From the NCBI RefSeq assembly GCF_003248355.1, contig NZ_QKWY01000002.1, positions 2,294,001 through 2,358,000 on the forward strand: a DNA stretch of 64,000 nt, given 5' to 3'. Origin of the DNA: Streptomyces sp. AC1-42W. GTDB lineage: Bacteria > Actinomycetota > Actinomycetes > Streptomycetales > Streptomycetaceae. The number at the start of each line of letters is the position of its first letter. The stretch's first letter is position 1. Position numbers and translations under genes: made by a program. Below are positions 8,867 through 14,811 of this stretch, piece after piece. The notes beneath the pieces were generated by a model. It had not been told where the DNA came from, searched no databases, and saw only the letters and a program-made list of their open reading frames with translations.

Positions 8867-9209
8867 CGCTGCTGCGACTCCTTCACGGCTGTCGTGCGGG
8901 CAACCTCTCAGGTCCCCTGAAGGTTCTGACGCGCACCATTGTGGACCGCCGCACTGACAACCCCGACCTCGACCCGTCCCAAACGCCCCTCGCCATCCGT
9001 CCCGAGGCGGTGGAGGACCCCCTTCCGGGGAATTTCGTGCGAACCTCCGCCGTACGGGAACTTCGGCAGGTGCCGGTTCGCTTGCATACAGTGGCTGTGT
9101 CTCGAAGCAACCTTGTCTCGGCAACCTTGTCTCGAAGCAACTTTTCGAAGCAGCCTCCCGCAGCGGCTTCTTCATATGGACATTCAGTAGCGCGATCGAA
9201 GGGACGTAC
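8867..9209. other. divergent intergenic region with short direct repeats
   Basis: 343 bases between parC and the first M16 gene. At 9098-9141 there are three near-copies of TGTCTCGAAGCAAC (the middle one shortened to TGTCTCGGCAAC), followed by a fourth partial copy (TTTTCGAAGCAGC) at 9142-9154. They lie between a possible promoter near CATACAGT (9086-9093) and the M16 start, so they fall in the leader of that transcript. No gene is seen. Confidence 0.5.
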
Positions 9210-10571
9210 ATGCCCATGGGTCACACGGCCACAGCCCAGGCCGGCTCCGGCGGCTTGACAGCGACCGAGCACCGTCTGGCCAACGGCCTGCGCGTGGTGC
9301 TCTCCGAGGACCATCTGACCCCGGTCGCGGCGGTGTGCCTCTGGTACGACGTCGGCTCGCGCCACGAGGTCAAGGGCCGTACGGGCCTCGCCCACCTCTT
9401 CGAGCACCTGATGTTCCAGGGCTCCGGCCAGGTCAAGGGGAACGGACACTTCGAGCTGGTGCAGGGCGCCGGCGGCTCGCTCAACGGCACCACCAGCTTC
9501 GAGCGGACCAACTACTTCGAGACCATGCCCACGCACCAGCTGGAGCTGGCCCTGTGGCTCGAGGCCGACCGGATGGGCTCGCTGCTCGCCGCGCTCGACG
9601 AGGAGTCCATGGAGAACCAGCGCGACGTCGTCAAGAACGAGCGCCGCCAGCGCTACGACAACGTCCCGTACGGCACCGCGTTCGAGCGGCTGACCGCCCT
9701 GGCCTACCCCGAGCCCCACCCGTACCACCACACCCCGATCGGCTCGATGGCCGACCTGGACGCGGCGACGCTGGAGGACGCCCGCGCCTTCTTCCGTACG
9801 TACTACGCGCCGAACAACGCGGTGCTGTCGGTCGTCGGGGACATCGACCCCGAGCAGACCCTCGCCTGGATCGAGAAGTACTTCGGCTCCATCCCCTCCC
9901 ACGACGGCAAGCAGCCGCCGCGCGACGGCTCGCTGCCCCCGATCATGGGCGGCCAGCTGCGCGAGGAGGTCCGTGAGGAGGTGCCCTCCCGCGCCCTGAT
10001 GGCCGCCTACCGGCTGCCCCACGACGGCACCCGCGAGTGCGACGCCGCGGACCTCGCCCTGACCGTGCTGGGCGGCGGCGAGTCCTCCCGGCTGCACAAC
10101 CGTCTGGTCCGCCGCGACCGTACGGCGGTGGCCGCCGGATTCGGACTGCTCCGGCTCGCCGGCGCGCCCTCCCTGGGCTGGCTGGACGTCAAGACGTCCG
10201 GCGGCGTGGAGATCGCCCGGATCGAGGCCGCGGTCGACGAGGAGCTGGCCCGGTTCGCCGAGGAGGGCCCCACGCCCGAGGAGATGGAGCGTGCCCAGGC
10301 CCAGTTGGAGCGCGAGTGGCTGGACCGGCTCGGTACGGTCGCGGGCCGCGCCGACGAACTCTGCCGGTACGCCGTGCTGTTCGGTGACCCGCAGCTCGCC
10401 CTGACCGCCGTCGACCGGGTCCTCGACGTCACGGCCGAGGAGGTCAAGGCGGCCGCGCAGGCCCAGCTGCGGCCGGACAACAGGGCCGTCCTGGTCTATG
10501 AACCGGTCGAGCCCGCCGAAGAGGCCGAGGCTGACACCGACACCGACGCGCACGAAGGGGCGGACCAGTGA
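9210..10571 (+). CDS. M16 family zinc metallopeptidase, active subunit
   Basis: 453 residues from ATG 9210. The inverted zinc motif HxxEH is present (HLFEH, residues 62-66), with the distal glutamate helix near ENQRDVVKNERRQRYDN. Both halves of the M16 fold are present, ending in an acidic tail. M16 peptidases cut short peptides or presequences inside a clam-shell chamber. The next gene overlaps by 4 bases and encodes the partner without the zinc motif, the usual active/inactive heterodimer arrangement. No signal peptide is visible, so it is probably cytoplasmic. The physiological substrate is unknown. Confidence 0.92.
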   Translation: MPMGHTATAQAGSGGLTATEHRLANGLRVVLSEDHLTPVAAVCLWYDVGSRHEVKGRTGLAHLFEHLMFQGSGQVKGNGHFELVQGAGGSLNGTTSFERTNYFETMPTHQLELALWLEADRMGSLLAALDEESMENQRDVVKNERRQRYDNVPYGTAFERLTALAYPEPHPYHHTPIGSMADLDAATLEDARAFFRTYYAPNNAVLSVVGDIDPEQTLAWIEKYFGSIPSHDGKQPPRDGSLPPIMGGQLREEVREEVPSRALMAAYRLPHDGTRECDAADLALTVLGGGESSRLHNRLVRRDRTAVAAGFGLLRLAGAPSLGWLDVKTSGGVEIARIEAAVDEELARFAEEGPTPEEMERAQAQLEREWLDRLGTVAGRADELCRYAVLFGDPQLALTAVDRVLDVTAEEVKAAAQAQLRPDNRAVLVYEPVEPAEEAEADTDTDAHEGADQ

Positions 10572-11980
10572 CCGACGCTGCCGCGACTGAAGTTTCGATG
10601 CAGTACCACCCGCAGCCGACCCCCGGCACGGCCCGCCCCTGGGCCTTCCCCGCGCCCGAGCGCGGCTCCCTGCCCAACGGCATCACGGTGCTGCGCTGCC
10701 ACCGCCCCGGCCAGCAGGTCGTCGCCGTCGAGATCTCCATCGACGCCCCCCTGGAAGCCGAGCCCGAGGGCCTGGACGGCGTGGCGACGATCATGTCCCG
10801 CGCCCTGTCCGAGGGCACCGACAAGCACAGCGCCGAGGAATTCGCCGCCGAGCTGGAGCGCTGCGGGGCCACCCTCGACGCCCACGCCGACCACCCCGGC
10901 ATCCGGGTCTCCCTGGAGGTCCCGGTCTCCCGGCTGGCCAAGGCCCTGGGCCTGACCGCCGAGGCGCTGCGGGCCCCGGCCTTCGCCGACAGCGAGATCG
11001 AGCGGCTGGTACGCAACCGGCTGGACGAGATCCCGCACGAGCAGGCCAACCCGGCCCGCCGCGCGGCCAAGCAGCTCTCCAAGGAGCTGTTCCCGGCCAC
11101 GGCCCGTATCTCGCGCCCGCGGCTGGGCACCCAGGAGACCCTGGAGCGGATCGACGCCGCGGCCGTGCGCGCCTTCTACGAGGCGCACATCCGCCCGTCC
11201 GCCGCGACCGCCGTCGTCGTCGGCGACCTGACCGGCATCGACCTGGACGCGCTGCTCGCCGAGACCATCGGCGACTGGACCGGGAACACCGCCGAACCCC
11301 GCCCCGTCCCGCCGATCACGGCCGACGACACGGGCCGGGTCGTCATCGTGGACCGCCCCGGCGCGGTGCAGACGCAGCTGCTGATCGGCCGTATCGGCGC
11401 CGACCGCCACGAGAGCGTCTGGCCGGCCCAGGTCCTCGGCACGTACTGCCTCGGCGGCACGCTCACCTCCCGGCTCGACCGGGTGCTGCGCGAGGAGAAG
11501 GGCTACACCTACGGCGTACGGGCCTTCGCCCAGGTGCTCCGCTCCGGCGCCCCCGACGCCGTCACGGGTTCGACGGGCGCCGCGATGCTCGCGATCAGCG
11601 GCTCCGTGGACACCGAGTCCACCGGTCCGGCCCTGGAGGACCTGTGGAAGGTCCTGCGGACGCTGGCCGCCGAGGGCCTGACGGACGCCGAGCGCGAGAC
11701 GGCCGTGCAGAACCTCGTGGGGGTCGCCCCGCTGAAGTTCGAGACGGCGGCCTCCGTCGCGAGCACCCTCGCCGACCAGGTGGAACAGCACCTCCCGGAC
11801 GACTACCAGGCGACGCTGTACGCCCGCCTCGCCGAGACCGGCACGGTGGAGGCGACCGCGGCGGCGGTCAGCGCCTTCCCGGTGGACCGGCTGGTCACGA
11901 TCCTCGTCGGTGACGCCTCGCGCATCGAGGAGCCGGTCAGGGCCCTGGGCATCGGCGAGGTGTCGGTCGTCACCGGCTGA
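10568..11980 (+). CDS. M16 family peptidase-like protein, non-catalytic subunit
   Basis: 470 residues from GTG 10568, overlapping the upstream gene (GTGA). The M16 fold is recognisable (GVATIMSRALSEGTDKHSAEEFAAELERCGA, and later the R/Y signature REEKGYTYGVRAFAQ). The place where HxxEH should stand reads MSRALSEGT, so zinc is not bound. Such subunits complete the substrate chamber of the active partner. Transcription of the pair ends at the strong hairpin 30 bases downstream. Confidence 0.92.
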   Translation: MTDAAATEVSMQYHPQPTPGTARPWAFPAPERGSLPNGITVLRCHRPGQQVVAVEISIDAPLEAEPEGLDGVATIMSRALSEGTDKHSAEEFAAELERCGATLDAHADHPGIRVSLEVPVSRLAKALGLTAEALRAPAFADSEIERLVRNRLDEIPHEQANPARRAAKQLSKELFPATARISRPRLGTQETLERIDAAAVRAFYEAHIRPSAATAVVVGDLTGIDLDALLAETIGDWTGNTAEPRPVPPITADDTGRVVIVDRPGAVQTQLLIGRIGADRHESVWPAQVLGTYCLGGTLTSRLDRVLREEKGYTYGVRAFAQVLRSGAPDAVTGSTGAAMLAISGSVDTESTGPALEDLWKVLRTLAAEGLTDAERETAVQNLVGVAPLKFETAASVASTLADQVEQHLPDDYQATLYARLAETGTVEATAAAVSAFPVDRLVTILVGDASRIEEPVRALGIGEVSVVTG

Positions 11981-12013
11981 CCGCTTGCCGCGCCCGGCCG
12001 AACGGGCGGGGAA

Positions 12014-12054
12014 CGGAGAGGCTCCGGCGCACTGTTGCTGCCGGAGCCTCTCCG
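12014..12054 (+). terminator. intrinsic terminator after the M16 pair
   Basis: A perfect 15-bp stem (CGGAGAGGCTCCGGC with its complement) around an 11-base loop. There is no clear U-run, as is common in Streptomyces. Confidence 0.8.
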
Positions 12055-12209
12055 CGTACGTATGGCCCCCGGACCCCGTGGTGCACCTTTTATCCCTTTC
12101 ATCGCTCAATCATGCTGATTGCCCCTGTGGGATGCGCTACAAATCCCTCTGCCCGTTTGGTGGCGTGAAGTCCGGCCGCTTAGCTTCGGTTGCGCTGTCC
12201 GCCACTCGT

Positions 12210-12390
12210 GCACCGCATCCGCGACGCACCGGGCAGCCATCGCCGAGTCCCCGTCGGGCGTGAGCCCTGGGGAGCCGGGGACCCACGCAGTCCCTGGGGT
12301 GAATCGGACGCCCGCGCCCCCCGCCCGGGGCGAGCCGTCCGTAGGAGACCTTCCTGCTCCGAACCCGTCAGCTAACCCGGTAGGCGAGAA
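12210..12390 (+). promoter_or_regulatory. c-di-AMP riboswitch (ydaO-yuaA class)
   Basis: The conserved blocks of the ydaO class are present in order: GGGGAGCCGGGGACCCA (about 12269-12285), TGGGGTGAATCGG (about 12295-12307), a GTAGGAGACCTTCC element (12341-12354) and CCGAACCCGTCAGCTAACC (about 12359-12377) closing with GTAGGCG. The class binds cyclic di-AMP and switches genes off in cell-wall and osmotic control. In actinobacteria it commonly precedes secreted wall hydrolases, as here. The 5' boundary is approximate. The end is 24 bases before the M23 start, so control may act on translation or on a terminator overlapping the start region. Confidence 0.92.
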
Positions 12391-12413
12391 GGAAGGAAAG
12401 GACCAGCCACCCC

Positions 12414-13295
12414 ATGGCCTTCACCCGTGCCACCGGGAAGCACCGTGCCCCGAAGCGTCTGACCCGTACCGGCGCCAAGGCGCTCGGCGTCGCTACCCTC
12501 GCCACCACCGGCGTCATCGGCTCCCTGGCCTCCCCGGCCCTCGCCGCCGACGCCGCGACGGCCCCCGCGGCCACCGAGACCGGCCTCTCCCAGATCCTCA
12601 CCATCGAGAACACCCTCGCCGACCGGATCGACGCCCAGGCCGACGCGCAGCGGCACCAGGCCGACGTCACCGAGAAGAAGGCGGCCGCCGAGGCGAAGGC
12701 CGAGAAGAAGGCCGCGGCCAAGAAGAAGGCGGCAGCCGAGAAGGCCGCGGCGAAGGCGGCCAAGGCCAAGGCCGCGAAGGCCGCCGAGGCCGCGAGGACC
12801 GCGAAGGAGGCGGCCGGGAAGAAGGCCGACGCCACCCGCGAGGCCTCCGAGCGCGCCACCCGCTCCACCGCCCGCACCTCCCTCGGCACGTCGTACCAGC
12901 TGCCCGTCGCCGGTTCGTACGTGACCACCGGCTACAAGTCCAGCGGCTCGCTGTGGTCCTCCGGCAGCCATTCCGGCATCGACTTCCACGCCGCGTCCGG
13001 CAGCTCCGTCGTCGCCGTGGGCGCCGGCACGGTCGTCGAGGCCGGCTGGGGCGGGGCGTACGGCAACAACATCGTGCTCCGGATGACGGACGGCACGTAC
13101 ACCCAGTACGGCCACCTCTCCTCCATCGGCGTCTCCGTCGGCCAGAGCGTCGGCGCAGGACAGCGGATCGGCCTCTCCGGCTCCACCGGGAACTCCACCG
13201 GCCCGCACCTCCACTTCGAGGCCCGCACCGCGCCGTCCTACGGCTCCGACCTCGACCCGATCTCCTACCTCCGCGCCCACGGCGTCCGCGTCTGA
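12414..13295 (+). CDS. secreted M23 (LytM-type) peptidoglycan endopeptidase
   Basis: 293 residues from ATG 12414. A Sec signal peptide ends near residue 44 (SPALAADA). Residues ~75-150 are a lysine/alanine-rich, probably coiled-coil stretch. The M23 domain covers about 165-285 and keeps the zinc ligands in HSGIDFH (HxxxD) and HLHFE (HxH). It should cut peptide cross-bridges of the wall. The c-di-AMP riboswitch directly upstream ties wall hydrolysis to turgor/K+ signalling. A perfect terminator hairpin follows. Confidence 0.93.
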   Translation: MAFTRATGKHRAPKRLTRTGAKALGVATLATTGVIGSLASPALAADAATAPAATETGLSQILTIENTLADRIDAQADAQRHQADVTEKKAAAEAKAEKKAAAKKKAAAEKAAAKAAKAKAAKAAEAARTAKEAAGKKADATREASERATRSTARTSLGTSYQLPVAGSYVTTGYKSSGSLWSSGSHSGIDFHAASGSSVVAVGAGTVVEAGWGGAYGNNIVLRMTDGTYTQYGHLSSIGVSVGQSVGAGQRIGLSGSTGNSTGPHLHFEARTAPSYGSDLDPISYLRAHGVRV

Positions 13296-13316
13296 GCGGT
13301 CGGCTCGCGGACTCCC

Positions 13317-13353
13317 CGGCGAAGGCCCCGGCACCCTGCCGGGGCCTTCGCCG
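13317..13353 (+). terminator. intrinsic terminator after the M23 gene
   Basis: Perfect 17-bp inverted repeat (CGGCGAAGGCCCCGGCA and its complement) around a 3-base loop, 22 bases after the stop codon. Confidence 0.85.
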
Positions 13354-13497
13354 TATCCGCCGTATCCGATCCCGGCCCTGTCCAAAACCTCTTCATGAAT
13401 TCCGGCCCGGCGTCGGAAATGCGAGCGCATTGCCATAGAGTCGCGCCAGAGACGTCGATCGACCGCTGTTCGCGGGAATTGAGGCGGAGGTTCGGAC

Positions 13498-14202
13498 ATG
13501 CGTGTTCCGGCGCAATCGGTATGCACGGCGATCCGTGACGACATCGTCTCCGGTGTCTTCGCCCGCGGCAGCCGGCTCACCGAGGAGGCGCTCGCACGGC
13601 GTTACGGGGTTTCCCGCGTCCCCGTACGGGAAGCGCTGCGCACCCTGGAGTCCGAGGGGTTCGTCGTCACCCGCAGACACGCCGGAGCCTGCGTCGCCGA
13701 GCCCTCGGAACAGGAGGCCGCCGACCTGCTGGAAGTACGCATGCTCCTCGAACCCCTGAGCGCGGCCCGTGCGGCCCACCGCCGCACGGAGGCCCACCTC
13801 AAGGTGCTGCGCGGCCTGGTGAGACTCGGTCAGGAGCGGGCCCGCCGGGGAGAGGGCGATGACCTGCGCTCCCTGGCAGGCTGGTTCCACGAGACGCTCG
13901 CGCAGGCATCCGGCAGCCCCGGACTCATCGCCCTGCTCGCCCAGCTCCGCCACAAGATCGACTGGATGTACGCGGTGGAGCCGCCGGCCCGCCCCGCCGA
14001 CGCCTGGGCCGAACACGGCGCCCTCGTGGACGCCGTGGCGCGCCGGGACGCCGAGCGTGCGCGCTCCCTGGCCGCGCGGCTCGCCGAACGGCAGAGCGCC
14101 GCGGCCAGGCTGCGCCGCACCGCTCGCCCCGGAGGCGTACCCCGGCCCGGTCGCGTGAGCAATGCGCAACGTGCCGTAAACACCGCGAGCGGCGGGAATT
14201 AA
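13498..14202 (+). CDS. GntR/FadR-subfamily transcriptional regulator
   Basis: 234 residues from ATG 13498. The N-terminal winged helix-turn-helix is clear (GSRLTEEALARRYGVSRVPVREALRTLESEGFV, residues ~25-58). An all-helical FCD effector domain follows to about residue 205, then a basic tail. FCD regulators sense small carboxylic acids, often with a bound metal. It stands alone, convergent with ptsH, so the target is not obvious from position. Confidence 0.9.
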   Translation: MRVPAQSVCTAIRDDIVSGVFARGSRLTEEALARRYGVSRVPVREALRTLESEGFVVTRRHAGACVAEPSEQEAADLLEVRMLLEPLSAARAAHRRTEAHLKVLRGLVRLGQERARRGEGDDLRSLAGWFHETLAQASGSPGLIALLAQLRHKIDWMYAVEPPARPADAWAEHGALVDAVARRDAERARSLAARLAERQSAAARLRRTARPGGVPRPGRVSNAQRAVNTASGGN

Positions 14203-14239
14203 CAAAGGGCGCGTACAAAGGGAATGGATGTCCGCGCAA

Positions 14240-14311
14240 ATAAAGGAGTCTGTGCGAATAAAGGCGTCTGCGCTCATGAAGGCTTCCGCGCACGCAAAAG
14301 CCGCGGCGTCC
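14240..14311 (+). repeat. degenerate 18-base tandem repeat between convergent genes
   Basis: Four units at 14240, 14258, 14276 and 14294: ATAAAGGAGTCTGTGCGA, ATAAAGGCGTCTGCGCTC, ATGAAGGCTTCCGCGCAC and GCAAAAGCCGCGGCGTCC. Read from ATG 14228 they give a six-residue peptide period (KESVRI, KASALM, KASAHA, KAAASF), but that frame then runs antisense through ptsH and is probably not a gene. Units are relatively AT-rich against the background. Confidence 0.6.
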
Positions 14312-14332
14312 TTTTCAGGGGGCCGCGGCTTT
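14297..14332. terminator. bidirectional terminator between GntR gene and ptsH
   Basis: Perfect 11-bp stem AAAGCCGCGGC/GCCGCGGCTTT with a 14-base loop, A-rich on one side and T-rich on the other, so it can serve both converging genes. Confidence 0.75.
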
Positions 14333-14368
14333 CGGGTCAAGAATTCCGGCGGTCGTGACCGCTGCGGT

Positions 14369-14650
14369 TCAGACGGTCTCCGGGAGCTCTTCGAGGCCCT
14401 CGGCGACCAGCTTGGCCAGCCGGTCCAGCGCGGCATCGGCGTTGTCCGCGTCGGACGCGAGCACGATCTCCTCGCCGCCCTGGGCGCCGAGACCGAGCAC
14501 CGCGAGCATGGAGGCCGCGTTCGCCGGGGCGCCGTCCGCCTTGGCGATGGTGACGGGAACGCCGGAAGCCGTGACGGCACGGACGAAGATGGAAGCGGGG
14601 CGGGCGTGCAGGCCCTCGGCCCAACCGACGTTTACGCGGCGCTCAGCCAT
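14369..14650 (-). CDS. ptsH: phosphocarrier protein HPr of the PTS
   Basis: 93 residues from ATG 14650, preceded by GAAGGG. A longer start at 14665 is in frame but less likely. GLHARPAS holds the histidine phosphorylated by enzyme I. The serine-46 region reads NAASMLAVLGLG. HPr passes phosphate from PEP/EI to sugar-specific EIIA components, in Streptomyces notably for N-acetylglucosamine and fructose. A DasR-type operator lies 24 bases upstream of the start, matching known DasR control of pts genes in this genus. Confidence 0.95.
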   Translation of the reverse strand: MAERRVNVGWAEGLHARPASIFVRAVTASGVPVTIAKADGAPANAASMLAVLGLGAQGGEEIVLASDADNADAALDRLAKLVAEGLEELPETV

Positions 14651-14673
14651 GGTTCTGCCCTTCACGAATCAAC

Positions 14674-14689
14674 GGTTGTCTAGACCAGT
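14674..14689 (-). promoter_or_regulatory. DasR responsive element (dre) upstream of ptsH
   Basis: On the minus strand the site reads ACTGGTCTAGACAACC, against the published dre consensus ACTGGTCTAGACCACT (13 of 16 by my alignment). It is 24-39 bases before the ptsH start, where a GntR-type repressor would block transcription. GlcN-6-P releases DasR in the known system. Confidence 0.8.
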
Positions 14690-14811
14690 GTCTCATGTGG
14701 TGCGCGGTGCTCCGGGCCGACCCGCAGGCCGCGCCGGGGGCGTCCCGGACCCCCCAGCCTGCCCCGCCCCCGGCACCGCCGCGACCCGTGCCGCAGCCGT
14801 AGGCTTGGCGC

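Noticed and set aside
7223..8920. 565-codon plus-strand frame opposite parC
   Set aside because: Antisense to a clear topoisomerase gene; Asp/Val/His-rich text without family features.
14228..14683. 151-codon frame containing the 18-base repeats
   Set aside because: Most of it is antisense to ptsH and covers the terminator and DasR site; only the repeat itself is kept as a feature.
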